Positions 24,721 through 34,331 of a stretch of 64,000 bases of DNA are shown one piece after another; position 1 is the stretch's first letter; every line of letters starts with the position of its first letter. The notes below the pieces were generated by a model. It searched no databases and was not told the DNA's origin. It was given only the letters and a program-made list of their open reading frames with translations. Made by a program: the position numbers and the translations under genes. The stretch is taken from the NCBI GenBank assembly GCA_963836375.1, contig CAWIJK010000002.1, positions 1,116,001 through 1,180,000 of the forward strand. The letters are read 5' to 3'. The DNA is from CAWIJK01 sp963836375 (GTDB lineage Bacteria; Actinomycetota; Acidimicrobiia; Acidimicrobiales; RAAP-2).

Positions 24721-26166
24721 TCAGTACGAGCGGCCCACCACGGCCACCAGCCCGGCCTCGTCCTCGTCGTTCCCGGCCAGACTGCCGTCGGCCCGCTGCA
24801 GGCACCGCACGCTGAGGCCCTCGGCGCCGAGCCGGTCCTCGCCCGTGGGCCCGACGGACGACCACGCCAGCCGGGCGAACCCGCGCCCCCCGGCCTCGAG
24901 TGCCTCGTCGACGCCGCTCACCTCGACGGTGCCGGACCGGAGCGAGGCTGAGGCCTCGTCCCACAGGGCGGCGGCCACCGTGGCCAGGGCCGCCGAGGCC
25001 CGCCCGGCGACCTGGGCCACCGGCACCGTCGACTTGGCCCGGTCGTGGCGGGTGACCACCGTGGCGTGGCCCTCGGCGAGGTCCCGGGGGCCGAGTTCGA
25101 CCCGGACCGGCACACCCTTCAGCTCCCAGTCCACCGACCGCCGCCCGAAGCCGGTGTCGGTGCGGTCGTCGACGCGCACCCGGTGGCCCGCCGCCGCCAA
25201 CTCGTCGGCCACCGCGGCGGCCACCGGCCGGACCTCGGGATCGTCGCGCACCACCACGACGACCACCTCTGTGGGGGCCAGGGCCGGCGGCAGGCGCAGG
25301 CCGTAGTCGTCGCCGTGGGCCATCACGACCGCCCCGAGCAACCGGGTCGACACCCCCCACGACGTCTGCCAGACGTAGCGCTGGGTCCCCTCCTCGTCGG
25401 AGAACTGGATGCCGAAGGCCTTGGCGAAGTTCTGCCCCAGCTCGTGGCTGGTGCCCATCTGCAGCGCCTTGCCGTCACCCATCATCCCCTCGCACGTCCA
25501 GGTCCGGGTGGCCCCGGCGAAGCGCTCCCGGGCTGTCTTGTGCCCGGCGACCACCGGCACCGAGGCCACCCCTTCCATGGTCGACAGGTAGACGTCGCGC
25601 AGGATCTGCAGGGCATAGGAGCGGGCGTCGGACTCGGTGGCATGGGCGGTGTGGCCCTCTTGCCAGAGGAACTCGGTCGTTCGGAGCAGGAGCCGGGGCC
25701 GCAGCTCCCAACGGACCACGTTGGCCCACTGGTTGATCAGGAGCGGCAGGTCGCGATGGCTCTGGACCCACTTGGCGAAGTAGCTGTTGACGACCGTCTC
25801 GCTGGTCGGGCGGACCACCACCGGTTCGTCGAGATCTTTGCCCCCGGCGTGGGTCACCACGGCCAGCTCTGGGCTGAACCCCTCCACGTGCTCGGCCTCC
25901 AGGCGCAAGAAGGCCTCGGGAATGAACAGCGGGAAGTAGGCGTTCTCGGCCCCGGCCGCCTTGATCCGCTCGTCGAGCGCCGCCTGCAGACGTTCCCAGA
26001 TCGCATAGCCCCAGGGCCGGATGACCATCGTGCCCCGGACCGGCCCGTTTTCGGCCAGTTCGGCCCGGGCCACCACCTCTTGGTACCAGCGGGGGAAGTC
26101 GGTGGCCCGCGGCGTGAGCCCACCCTTCGACGCCGGTGCCCGCTCGGCATCGGGGGCGCTCGTCAT
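24721..26166 (-). CDS. proS: Prolyl-tRNA synthetase, archaeal/eukaryotic type
   Basis: A 481-residue class II synthetase charging tRNA-Pro. The catalytic domain shows DFPRWYQEVVARAELA, RPTSETVVNSYFAKW, the motif 2 region ending in TTEFLWQEGHTAHA, and motif 3 (WGVSTRLLGAVVMAHGDDYGL). The anticodon-binding domain covers about residues 285-390. The protein lacks the bacterial insertion domain and ends in a small C-terminal domain with a terminal tyrosine (VVGRSY), both typical of the archaeal/eukaryotic ProRS type, which some actinobacteria use. It lies between ispG and the nusA operon. ATG 26166 follows a TAGCCT box by eight bases. Confidence 0.96.
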   Translation of the reverse strand: MTSAPDAERAPASKGGLTPRATDFPRWYQEVVARAELAENGPVRGTMVIRPWGYAIWERLQAALDERIKAAGAENAYFPLFIPEAFLRLEAEHVEGFSPELAVVTHAGGKDLDEPVVVRPTSETVVNSYFAKWVQSHRDLPLLINQWANVVRWELRPRLLLRTTEFLWQEGHTAHATESDARSYALQILRDVYLSTMEGVASVPVVAGHKTARERFAGATRTWTCEGMMGDGKALQMGTSHELGQNFAKAFGIQFSDEEGTQRYVWQTSWGVSTRLLGAVVMAHGDDYGLRLPPALAPTEVVVVVVRDDPEVRPVAAAVADELAAAGHRVRVDDRTDTGFGRRSVDWELKGVPVRVELGPRDLAEGHATVVTRHDRAKSTVPVAQVAGRASAALATVAAALWDEASASLRSGTVEVSGVDEALEAGGRGFARLAWSSVGPTGEDRLGAEGLSVRCLQRADGSLAGNDEDEAGLVAVVGRSY

Positions 26167-26174
26167 GGCCGGTC

Positions 26175-26180
26175 AGGCTA
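26175..26180 (-). promoter_or_regulatory. Putative -10 box of proS (leaderless)
   Basis: TAGCCT on the minus strand, eight bases before ATG 26166, in the 71-base gap after ispG. It would give an mRNA with almost no leader. Confidence 0.4.
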
Positions 26181-26237
26181 CCGGTTGCGCGGCGGTCCAC
26201 CCGACGGGGGGCGGCGCCGGTCGGCCGGCGGCAGCGC

Positions 26238-27479
26238 TCAGCCGCGCGGCGTCTCGCCGAAGCGGTCGCGGATGTGGGCGATCTTGACCCCGGTGGCGTT
26301 GGGGTCGGACCCGCTCTCTTCGAGCAGCTCGCGCCGGTCGGCGGCCGCCTCAGCCTCGGCCGAGCGGTCGGCGGCGGCCAGCCGGGCCTCGACCCCCTCG
26401 GCCACCAGCTTCTCGGCCTCGGCCACCAGGGCCTCGACCATCTCGTCCTCGGGGACGACCCGGACGATCTTGCCCTTGATGAACAGGTGGCCCTTGGCCT
26501 TTCCCGCCGCGATCCCGAGGTCCGCCTCGCGGGCCTCACCGGGGCCGTTCACCACGCAGCCCATGACCGCCACCTGGATCGCCAGGTTGCGGTCCTCGAG
26601 CGCCTCTTGGGCCGACTTGGCGACGGCGATCACGTCGACCTGGGCCCGGCCGCACGACGGGCAGGCGATCAAGTCGAGGCCCCTGCGCTCACGCAGTCCC
26701 AGGGACTCGAGGAGCTGGCGCCCGGCCCGGGCTTCTTCGACCGGGTCGGCGGTGAGCGAGTAGCGGATGGTGTCACCGATGCCCTCGGCCAGCAGAGTAC
26801 CGATGCCGGCGGTCCCTTTGATCAGCCCCGCCGGAGGCGGGCCGGCCTCGGTCACCCCGAGGTGCAGGGGGTGGTCGAAGGTCTCCGAGGCCAGCCGGTA
26901 GGCGGCAATCATCAGGGCCACCGACGACGCCTTGACCGAGATCTTGACGTCGGTGAAGTCGACCTCTTCGAAATAGGCCAGCTCCATGCGGGCCGACTCG
27001 ACCAGGGCCTCGGGGGTGGCCCCGCCGAAGCGCTTGTAGAGGTCCGGGTGCAGCGACCCGGCGTTGACCCCGATGCGGATGGGGACGCCCCGGTCCCGGG
27101 CCTCGGCCGCCACCTCTTTGATCTCGGCCTCCTTGCGCAGGTTCCCCGGGTTGAGCCGCAGCCCCTGGACCCCGGCCTCCAGCGCGGCCAGGGCCATCTC
27201 GTGGTGGAAGTGGATGTCGGCCACGATCGGTACCGGCGAACGGGGGACGATCTGGGCCAGCCCCTCGGCCGCCGCCTCCTCGTTGCAGGTGCACCGGACG
27301 ATGTCGGCCCCCGCGGCGGCAAGCGCGTAGATCTGGGCCAGGGTCCCTTCGACGTCGGCCGTCTTGGTGGTGGTCATGGACTGGATCGACACCGGGGCCC
27401 CCCCGCCGACGGCCACGCCGCCCAGGTGGATCTGGCGGGTCATGCGCCGCGGGGTCACGAGCCCGCCGGACTGGTCCAT
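26238..27479 (-). CDS. ispG: 4-hydroxy-3-methylbut-2-en-1-yl diphosphate synthase (flavodoxin-type)
   Basis: A 413-residue [4Fe-4S] enzyme of the MEP isoprenoid pathway. The TIM-barrel half contains GAPVSIQSMTTTKTADVEGT near the N-terminus and INAGS-type NAGSLHPDLYKRFG; the cluster-binding half contains LIACPSCGRAQVDV and MGCVVNGPGEAREADLG, giving the three cysteines and the glutamate ligand. The last ~60 residues are an Ala/Glu-rich extension. It is close behind rseP and dxr, so two MEP enzymes lie in one cluster. Confidence 0.97.
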   Translation of the reverse strand: MDQSGGLVTPRRMTRQIHLGGVAVGGGAPVSIQSMTTTKTADVEGTLAQIYALAAAGADIVRCTCNEEAAAEGLAQIVPRSPVPIVADIHFHHEMALAALEAGVQGLRLNPGNLRKEAEIKEVAAEARDRGVPIRIGVNAGSLHPDLYKRFGGATPEALVESARMELAYFEEVDFTDVKISVKASSVALMIAAYRLASETFDHPLHLGVTEAGPPPAGLIKGTAGIGTLLAEGIGDTIRYSLTADPVEEARAGRQLLESLGLRERRGLDLIACPSCGRAQVDVIAVAKSAQEALEDRNLAIQVAVMGCVVNGPGEAREADLGIAAGKAKGHLFIKGKIVRVVPEDEMVEALVAEAEKLVAEGVEARLAAADRSAEAEAAADRRELLEESGSDPNATGVKIAHIRDRFGETPRG

Positions 27480-27528
27480 GCCCCCATTCTGCCGTGCCGG
27501 GGGCCCGGCGGTGCCGGGCCGGGACCGC

Positions 27529-28881
27529 TCAGTGGAACAGCTGGGCCGGATGGGCGATGTCCAAGAAGACGGCCGAGACCGTGATCAGGATCAGAAAGGC
27601 CATGAAGGCGTAGGCCACCGGGAGCAGCTTGGTCACGTCGGCCCGGTAGTAGGGGCGGCCCTTCCGGGTCCGCACCCGCTCGTAGAGGGCGATCGCCACG
27701 TGGCCGCCGTCGAGGGGGAGCATCGGGAGCATGTTGAGGATGGCGAAGCCGATGTTGATGGCGATCAGGATCTCGATCACGTCGATGAAACCCTGCTGCT
27801 GGGCCTGGATGGTGGCCCGCCCGATGCCGATGAGCGACATCGGCCGGTCCGAGCCCTGCGGGTTCTCGGCCGAGGCCTGGCCGGCCTTGGAGTTGGTCAC
27901 CTCGGTGAAGAAGTTGGAGAGTCCGTGCGGTGAGAAGAAGTGCCCGAGCCCGGCCACGGTGGCTGAGCCGACCCGGACCACGTCGATCACGCTGGTGCCG
28001 ACGGCGCGCAGCGGACCCTCAGGGCTGTAGACCGACCCCTGCATGATCCCGACGATCCCGTTGCTGTGATCCGCCGGCGTCCGGTAAGGCGTGCCGTCGA
28101 CGACGATGCGGGTGCCGTTGACCGGCGTGAGCACCTTGGTGATCGTCCGGCCGTCGCGCTCGATGCCCAAGGTGACCGGCTTGCCCACCGAGTGGCCGAC
28201 CGTGTTCTCGAACTGGTCGGGATTGGTGAGCGGATGGCCGTTCACCGACACGATGACATCCCCGGCCTCGAGCCCGGCGGCGGCGGCCGGGCTCACCACC
28301 CCCTTGGGGAAGGCACTGAGCGAGGCCACCTTGACCTGGGAGGTCGGCACCCCGATGGCCACCACGGCCACGTAGGCCAGGGCCAGGGCGATCAGGATGT
28401 GCATGATCGAGCCGGCCGAGGCCACGAGCACCCGGTTGCGGACCGGCTGCTGGCGGTAGGTGCGCGGTTCGTCGTCTGGGTGGATCTCCTCGAGGCTCGA
28501 CATCCCGGGGATCTTCACGTAGCCCCCGGCGGGGATCGCCTTTACCCCGTACTCGGTCTCCCCCTTGCGCACCGACCAGAGCTTGGGGCCGAACCCCACG
28601 AAGTACTCGGTGACCTTCATCCCGCTCCACTTGGCCGTGGCGAAGTGGCCGAGCTCGTGGAGCATCACGATCACCACCAGGGCCACGATGAAGAAGAGCA
28701 ACGGGCCGGCCCCGAGGAAGAGGAACACGGCCACCACCAGGGCCAGCACCGCTAGTAGGCGGACGAGGGCCCACGCCCCAGAGCCGCTTGTCTCGGGGGC
28801 CGGCGGGCCGGACCCCTCGTCGGGCGCGCCGGCGGGACCAGGCGCGCCCGCCCCAGTGCGTTGGACGTCGACGGCCGCCAT
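27529..28881 (-). CDS. rseP: Site-2 protease RseP/Rip1-like (M50 zinc metalloprotease)
   Basis: A 450-residue intramembrane protease that cleaves anti-sigma factors and other membrane substrates. The zinc motif HELGH is at residues 75-79 in a membrane helix, the third ligand is in MLPLDGGH near residue 395, and one PDZ domain (PAAAAGLEAGDVIVSVNGHPL) lies between. About 35 N-terminal residues are Pro/Gly-rich and cytoplasmic. I start at ATG 28881 (MAAVDVQRTG); the open frame upstream is a shadow of dxr. The dxr-rseP-ispG order is conserved in actinobacteria. Confidence 0.94.
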   Translation of the reverse strand: MAAVDVQRTGAGAPGPAGAPDEGSGPPAPETSGSGAWALVRLLAVLALVVAVFLFLGAGPLLFFIVALVVIVMLHELGHFATAKWSGMKVTEYFVGFGPKLWSVRKGETEYGVKAIPAGGYVKIPGMSSLEEIHPDDEPRTYRQQPVRNRVLVASAGSIMHILIALALAYVAVVAIGVPTSQVKVASLSAFPKGVVSPAAAAGLEAGDVIVSVNGHPLTNPDQFENTVGHSVGKPVTLGIERDGRTITKVLTPVNGTRIVVDGTPYRTPADHSNGIVGIMQGSVYSPEGPLRAVGTSVIDVVRVGSATVAGLGHFFSPHGLSNFFTEVTNSKAGQASAENPQGSDRPMSLIGIGRATIQAQQQGFIDVIEILIAINIGFAILNMLPMLPLDGGHVAIALYERVRTRKGRPYYRADVTKLLPVAYAFMAFLILITVSAVFLDIAHPAQLFH

Positions 28882-28934
28882 GGCTGAGCCAACGCCCCGG
28901 CCCGCCCCCCCATTCCAGGAGGCGCCGCCCGCCG

Positions 28935-30119
28935 TCACGCCGCCTCCCGGGCCCTGACGACCGCGGCCTCTGCCTCGATACGGGCCAGCCGGTCGGCCTC
29001 CAGCACGGCGTCGACCGAGTCGATGGGGTCGTCCTTGCACCGGTCCAGGGTCTCTTCGACCACCCGGGCGATACCCAGCCACCCGAGATGCCCGCCCAAG
29101 AAGGCGGCCACCGCCACCTCGTTGGCCGCGTTGAGCCACGCCGGCGCCGAGCCGCCGGTCCGGCCGGCCCGGTAGGCCAGGTCGAGGCAGGCGAACACCG
29201 CCCGGTCCGGCGGCTCGAAGGTGAGCGACAACGGGGCCGACCAGTCGAGGGCGCCGTAGGGGGTCGACAGCCGCTCGGGCCAGCCCATGGCGTAGCCGAT
29301 GGCCAGGCGCATGTCGGGCCGGGAGAGCTGGGCGATCGTCGCCCCGTCGACCAGCTCCACCATGGAGTGCACGATCGACTGGGGGTGGACGACGACGTCG
29401 ATGCGCTCGTAGGGGATTGCAAACAGTTCGTGGGCCTCGATCACCTCGAGCCCCTTGTTCATCAGGGTCGACGAGTCGATGGTGATCTTGGGCCCCATGC
29501 TCCAGGTGGGGTGGGCCAGGGCGTCGTCGACGCCGACCGATGCCAGCTCGACCGGACTCCGCCCCCGGAACGGTCCCCCCGACGCGGTGACCAAGAGCCG
29601 GCGGACCACCGACGGGTCGAGGGCGGCCCCCCGCGTCGAGGCGGCGGACAGGCACTGGTGGATGGCGCAGTGCTCGGAGTCGACGGGAAGGATCTCGGCC
29701 CCCGGCGTCCGCCGGGCCCGTTGGACCACCGGCGCCCCGGCGATCAGGGACTCCTTGTTGGCCAGGGCCAGCCGGCGACCGGCCCCGAGCGCGGCGAGGG
29801 TGACCGGCAGGCCGGCGAAGCCGACCACGCCGTTCACCACCACCTGGGCGGCCACCGCGGCCGCTCGGAGCCCGTCGGGGCCGGCGACGACCTCGGTCCC
29901 GGAGGGCACCCTGGCGGCCAGCTCGGCCGCCAGGGTCGGCTCCCCGATGGCGACCAGCCCGGGACGGAACCTCTCGGCCTGCTCGACCAGCAGGTCGACC
30001 GAGCGGTTGGCACCCAGGGCCACCACGCTGAAACGCTCTGGATCGGCCCCCACGACCTCGAGGGCCTGGGTCCCGATCGAGCCCGTCGACCCGACCACAC
30101 TCACCGTTGTCGCGGCCAC
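28935..30119 (-). CDS. dxr: 1-deoxy-D-xylulose 5-phosphate reductoisomerase
   Basis: A 394-residue NADPH enzyme making methylerythritol phosphate, the committed step of the MEP pathway. The nucleotide motif VVGSTGSIGTQALEV is at the N-terminus; LANKESLIAGAP, the metal/substrate motifs LPVDSEHCAIHQCL and TASGGPFRG, and MGPKITIDSSTLMNKGLE follow in order. The start is GTG at 30119 with a GAGGTAG purine run before it. Length is normal. Confidence 0.97.
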   Translation of the reverse strand: MAATTVSVVGSTGSIGTQALEVVGADPERFSVVALGANRSVDLLVEQAERFRPGLVAIGEPTLAAELAARVPSGTEVVAGPDGLRAAAVAAQVVVNGVVGFAGLPVTLAALGAGRRLALANKESLIAGAPVVQRARRTPGAEILPVDSEHCAIHQCLSAASTRGAALDPSVVRRLLVTASGGPFRGRSPVELASVGVDDALAHPTWSMGPKITIDSSTLMNKGLEVIEAHELFAIPYERIDVVVHPQSIVHSMVELVDGATIAQLSRPDMRLAIGYAMGWPERLSTPYGALDWSAPLSLTFEPPDRAVFACLDLAYRAGRTGGSAPAWLNAANEVAVAAFLGGHLGWLGIARVVEETLDRCKDDPIDSVDAVLEADRLARIEAEAAVVRAREAA

Positions 30120-30186
30120 CGGCTACCTCGCGTGTCGACCTGTGTCCCTGCCTTCAGCATGCCACCGGGTCCCCGCCGGCCGGCTG

Positions 30187-32202
30187 TCACCCCAGGTGAA
30201 CGGCCTTCACCAGGTAGTACGTGGCCGGGAGCACGAAGAGCAGCCCGTCGAGGCGGTCGAGCAGCCCGCCGTGGCCGGGCAGGATGCGGCCCATGTCCTT
30301 CAGGCCGAGGCCACGCTTGACCAGCGACTCGCCGAGATCGCCGATCGGGCTGACGACCGCCACCACGAGGCCCAGGGCCGCCGCCTTGCCCAGCGTCCAC
30401 GGCGAGATGAAGTGGACGATGATCACCGAGGCCAGCACCGCGGCGACCGCCCCCCCGACGCATCCCTCCCAGGTCTTGTTCGGGCTGATCGAGGGGGCCA
30501 AGGGGTGGCGTCCAATCCACGCACCGACGGCCAGGGCCCCGATGTCGTAGGCGACGGCGGCGATGATCGCCCCGAGGAGGAAGGCGATCCCGTGGCGGTC
30601 CGGGAACAGGGTCGGGTTCAACAGCAGTGCCGCGAACGAGGCGAACACCCCGATCCAGCAGAAGACGAAGACCGTGGCCGCCGTGCTCTGCACGGGATCG
30701 GGGACCTTTTCGACCCCGACGATGTGCCACAGCAGGGTGAAGGCGATCACCAGCACGATCACCAGCGGCAGCGCCTCGAGCCCCTTGTTGTAGGTGGCGA
30801 TCATCAGCGAGACCGTGGCCACGATGCCGAGCAGGGTCGCCGGGTGGTAGCCGGCCTTACGGAAGGCTGCGTAGGCCTCGATCACGGCCAGGGCGGCCAG
30901 CACGGTGATCAGGGTGACAGAGGCCACGGTGCCGAGCTTGAAGCAGATCAGGGCGATCACCCCGATGGCCACGCCGCTCACCACGGCCGCCTGGAGGTCC
31001 CGGCCGCTCCGGGCCTCCACCGGCGGTTCGGGCGGTCGCAGCCCGCCGCCTGGACGGGGCCGGGGCACGGCCCGGCGCGGCGCGGGGGCGGGTTCGGGGG
31101 CCGGGGGCACGCTCCGGCGGACCCGGCCGCTCGGCCGGGGGTCCTCGCCGCCCTCGTCGGGGCTGAGCGGCACTGGCCGGGCGGGGGCCGGCTTGGACCC
31201 GTTGCGCCGACGGCCCGAACTGGTGCGCCGTCGGCGGGGCTCGACCCCGGTCCCCGCACTCGAGGCGCCGACCGCCATCGTCGTCGTCGCGTCGTCGGCC
31301 AAGCCGGGGCCCTCGGCCGGACCCGGAACCGCCGGCCGCGTGGCCACCCCGTCGACGTCGGGCACCACGACCCGGTCGGACTCGGCATCCGGCCCAGCGG
31401 TTCCGACCGGGCCGTCCTCATCGGAGGGACCGGCGGCGGGGACCGTGGCCGATTCGGCGGGTTCGGCGTCGCGCGGGGCCGGCGCGCCGTCGGCGCCGCC
31501 GAGGACCCGGACGGCGGGGACGATCATCGTGTCCTGGTCGTCGTGGCGGTTGATGTCACCGGCGGCGCCGGGGTCGGCGGGCGCAGCCGGGCCGCCCGGT
31601 GCCGACACCTCGTCGTGCTCGGCGCCGGGGAGGTCGAAGCTCCACGGTTGGCGGTCCGACTGACCAGAGTCGTCGAGCGAACCCAGGCGCGACTCGTCTT
31701 GGGCCAGCATGGAGGGCTCGAAGGTCTCCTCGTGGGCCTCCCAGTCGGTGTGCTCCTCACGCCATGTCGGTGCCGGCATGGTCGACCAGCGGTCGGCCGC
31801 GTCGTTGCCGGTTCCTCCGGTGTCGCGGGCGAGCACCGCCGGCACCTCGCCGGTCGGGGCCTCGGTCCAGTGCGGGAGGTCCGGGAGCGGCTCGAAGGTG
31901 GCGGGTGCCGCGTCCTCGGGGCCCAGGGCGCTGAGAGGGGCGCCGGTGAGCGGGAGGAACGGCTCCTCGTCGCCCGGGCGGGGCGGCGCCGAGCCGGCGG
32001 GGGCCGGGGTGGCCCCACCCTCGGGCAACGGGGTGCCAAGCGTCTCGGGAGCCGCCGGGGGGGCGGAGTCGGGTTGGTCCTCGGCCTCGCCCGGGGTCCC
32101 CGCAGCGACCGGCTCGGCACCGACGATCCGCACCCGCCCGGACCGCAGCACCGGTGGGTCCTGTTCGTTCCCGCTGTCGTCGCGCTCGTCGTCCATGGTC
32201 AT
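30187..32202 (-). CDS. cdsA: Phosphatidate cytidylyltransferase with a long disordered N-terminal extension
   Basis: A 671-residue protein. The last ~270 residues are a normal CdsA: about eight membrane helices and the family signature SLVKRGLGLKDMGRILPGHG followed by GLLDRLDGLLF. The enzyme makes CDP-diacylglycerol from CTP and phosphatidic acid. The first ~395 residues are low-complexity, rich in Pro, Ala, Gly, Asp and Glu, turning Arg-rich just before the first helix, with no membrane segment or fold I recognise. This is more than double the usual protein size. Start ATG 32202 is five bases after frr; a shorter start close to the first helix cannot be excluded, but the frame is open and coding-like throughout. 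Confidence 0.93.
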   Translation of the reverse strand: MTMDDERDDSGNEQDPPVLRSGRVRIVGAEPVAAGTPGEAEDQPDSAPPAAPETLGTPLPEGGATPAPAGSAPPRPGDEEPFLPLTGAPLSALGPEDAAPATFEPLPDLPHWTEAPTGEVPAVLARDTGGTGNDAADRWSTMPAPTWREEHTDWEAHEETFEPSMLAQDESRLGSLDDSGQSDRQPWSFDLPGAEHDEVSAPGGPAAPADPGAAGDINRHDDQDTMIVPAVRVLGGADGAPAPRDAEPAESATVPAAGPSDEDGPVGTAGPDAESDRVVVPDVDGVATRPAVPGPAEGPGLADDATTTMAVGASSAGTGVEPRRRRTSSGRRRNGSKPAPARPVPLSPDEGGEDPRPSGRVRRSVPPAPEPAPAPRRAVPRPRPGGGLRPPEPPVEARSGRDLQAAVVSGVAIGVIALICFKLGTVASVTLITVLAALAVIEAYAAFRKAGYHPATLLGIVATVSLMIATYNKGLEALPLVIVLVIAFTLLWHIVGVEKVPDPVQSTAATVFVFCWIGVFASFAALLLNPTLFPDRHGIAFLLGAIIAAVAYDIGALAVGAWIGRHPLAPSISPNKTWEGCVGGAVAAVLASVIIVHFISPWTLGKAAALGLVVAVVSPIGDLGESLVKRGLGLKDMGRILPGHGGLLDRLDGLLFVLPATYYLVKAVHLG

Positions 32203-32206
32203 CCCA

Positions 32207-32779
32207 TCAGACCTCGAGGAGCTCCCGCTCCTTGTGCGAGAGGAGCTGGTCGATTCCTTGCACCTGCTCGTGGGTCAACTTCTCGAGCTCCTTCTCCACC
32301 CGCTCGAGATCGTCGGAGGACAGTGAGCCCTCCTTCTCCAGCGCTTCGAGCTCATGACGCGACGCCCGGCGAACGTTGCGCACCGCGACCCGTGCCTCTT
32401 CGGCCTTGTGGCGCACGACCTTCACCAGCTCCTTGCGCCGCTCCTCGGTGAGCGGTGGGAACGACAGTCGGATCACGGTTCCGTCGTTGGTCGGGTTGAT
32501 GCCCAGGTCCGACGACTGGATCGCCTTCTCGATGGCCCCGAGCGAACTCTTGTCGTAGGGGGAGATCACCAGCATCATGGCGTCGGGCACGCTGAAGCCG
32601 GCGAGTTGGCGCAGCGGGACCTGCTGACCGTAGTACTCGACGACCAACGCCTCGACCAGCGCCGGCGCCGCCCGGCCGGTCCGGACGTTGGCGAACTCGC
32701 TGCGGACGTGGACGGTGGCCTTGACCATCTTCTCCCGGGCTTCCTCGAGCGCCACCGCGGCGAGCTCGTCGTCGCTCAT
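32207..32779 (-). CDS. frr: Ribosome recycling factor
   Basis: A 190-residue tRNA-mimic that splits post-termination ribosomes with EF-G. The three-helix bundle motifs are clear: VRTGRAAPALVEALVVEYYG, the beta-domain with PLRQLAGFSVPDAMMLVI, GINPTNDGTVIRLSFPPLTEERRKE and the long C-terminal helix. ATG 32779 overlaps the pyrH stop (ATGA). Slightly longer at the ends than E. coli RRF. Confidence 0.97.
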   Translation of the reverse strand: MSDDELAAVALEEAREKMVKATVHVRSEFANVRTGRAAPALVEALVVEYYGQQVPLRQLAGFSVPDAMMLVISPYDKSSLGAIEKAIQSSDLGINPTNDGTVIRLSFPPLTEERRKELVKVVRHKAEEARVAVRNVRRASRHELEALEKEGSLSSDDLERVEKELEKLTHEQVQGIDQLLSHKERELLEV

Positions 32780-33495
32780 CGGACCAGCGTACCGATCTGT
32801 TCGCCGCTGAGCGCACGGCGCAGGTTCCCCGGCTCCATCAGGTCGAAAACCAGGATCGGGAGGCGGTTGTCCTTGCAGAACGTGATGGCCGTGAGGTCCA
32901 TCACCCGCAGGTCCTTGGCGATCACCTCCATGAAGGCGACCTCCTCGTAGCGGGTGGCGGACGGGTCCAGCTTTGGATCGGCGCTGTAGACCCCGTCGAC
33001 CCCCCCGTGGGTGCCCTTGAGGAGCAGCTGGGCCTCGATCTCGGCCGCCCGCAGAGCCGCCGAGGTGTCGGTGGTGAAGAACGGGTTGCCCATTCCGGCA
33101 GCGAACACCACCACCCGGTCCTTCTCGAGGTGGCGGATGGCCCGGCGCCGAATGTAGGGCTCGGCCACTTCGGCCATCTGCACCGCCGTCAGCACCCGGG
33201 TCGGTTGGCCGTGGTGTTCGAGCGCATCTTGCAGGGCCAGGGCGTTGATCACCGTCCCGAGCATCCCCATGGTGTCCGACGTTGCCCGGTCCATCCCGGC
33301 TCCCGCGCCCGTCGTGCCGCGCCAGATGTTGCCGCCACCCACCATCACCGCCAGTTGGAGGTCGAGCTCGCCTCGGGCCTCGGCGATCTCCCCGGCCAGG
33401 CGCTCGACCACGGTGGCGTCGATCGTCTCGTCCGACGCCGAGGAGGCGAGGGCCTCCCCGGACATCTTGAGCACGATGCGTCGCGGTTCACCCAC
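32776..33495 (-). CDS. pyrH: UMP kinase
   Basis: A 239-residue hexameric kinase of the amino-acid-kinase fold making UDP for nucleotide and cell wall synthesis. Visible motifs: VLKMSGEAL at the N-terminus, VMVGGGNIWRGT, DTMGMLGTVINALALQDAL and GMGNPFFTTDTSAALRAAEI. It has the standard length and sits between tsf and frr as in most bacteria. The GTG or ATG start at 33495 gives the family N-terminus. Confidence 0.97.
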   Translation of the reverse strand: MGEPRRIVLKMSGEALASSASDETIDATVVERLAGEIAEARGELDLQLAVMVGGGNIWRGTTGAGAGMDRATSDTMGMLGTVINALALQDALEHHGQPTRVLTAVQMAEVAEPYIRRRAIRHLEKDRVVVFAAGMGNPFFTTDTSAALRAAEIEAQLLLKGTHGGVDGVYSADPKLDPSATRYEEVAFMEVIAKDLRVMDLTAITFCKDNRLPILVFDLMEPGNLRRALSGEQIGTLVR

Positions 33496-33531
33496 GCCCC
33501 GGCCCCTCCCCTCTGTGTGGCGGCCCGATGC

Positions 33532-34329
33532 TCAGGAGCCGATGACGATCTGGGCGAACTTGACCACCTCGGCGCCGGCCGAATCGAGCATCCCGGCGAT
33601 GGTCTGCTTCTCGTCCCGGGCGAAGTTCTGCTCCAGCAGGCACCGCTCCTTGAACCAACCGTTCATCCGCCCCTCGACGATCTTGGGCAGGGCGTTCTCC
33701 GGCTTGCCCTCGTTGCGGCTGATCTCTTCGACCGTCGCCCGCTCGGCCGCAACCTCTCCCTCGGGCACGTCCTCGCGCCGCAGGTAGGTCGGCTTGGCAA
33801 AGGCGATGTGCAGGGCGACGTCGTGCGCCAGGTCCTGCCCGCCGCCGCCGAGGAGGACGAGCACCCCGTTGACCCCCCGACCGGCCTGCTGGTGGAGGTA
33901 GGTGTCGAGCACCTGGCCCTCGGTCGCCTCGAAGCGAACTGTCCGGCCCAGTGAGATGTTCTCCTTGAGGGTCGTGCGCAGGTGGTCGATCTCGTCCTGA
34001 CGCTCGGAGCCCGCCTGCTCCCCCTTGGCCGCCACCAGCGACGCCAGCTCGTCGGCCAAGGAGACGAACTCGGCCGCCTTGGCCACGAAGTCGGTCTCGC
34101 AGCGCAGCTCCACCATGGCGGCGACCGATCCCTCCCGGACGACGGCCACGGCGCCTTGGGACGCTTCACGGTCGGCACGCTTGGCCGCACCGGCCAGGCC
34201 CTGGACCCGGAGCCACTGGGTCGCCTCGTCGATGTCGCCATCGTTCTCTTCGAGGGCCCGCTTGGCGTCGAGCATCCCGACCCCGGTCGCCTGGCGCAGC
34301 GCCTGCACATCCTTTGCGGTGAAGGCCAT
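33532..34329 (-). CDS. tsf: Elongation factor Ts
   Basis: A 265-residue nucleotide exchange factor for EF-Tu. The N-terminal UBA-like domain has VQALRQATGVGMLDAKRAL; the core starts at MVELRCETDFVAKAAEF, the EF-Tu-contacting TDFV motif, and continues to the C-terminal KFAQIVIGS. It lies two bases after the rpsB stop. Confidence 0.97.
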   Translation of the reverse strand: MAFTAKDVQALRQATGVGMLDAKRALEENDGDIDEATQWLRVQGLAGAAKRADREASQGAVAVVREGSVAAMVELRCETDFVAKAAEFVSLADELASLVAAKGEQAGSERQDEIDHLRTTLKENISLGRTVRFEATEGQVLDTYLHQQAGRGVNGVLVLLGGGGQDLAHDVALHIAFAKPTYLRREDVPEGEVAAERATVEEISRNEGKPENALPKIVEGRMNGWFKERCLLEQNFARDEKQTIAGMLDSAGAEVVKFAQIVIGS

Positions 34330-34331
34330 GA

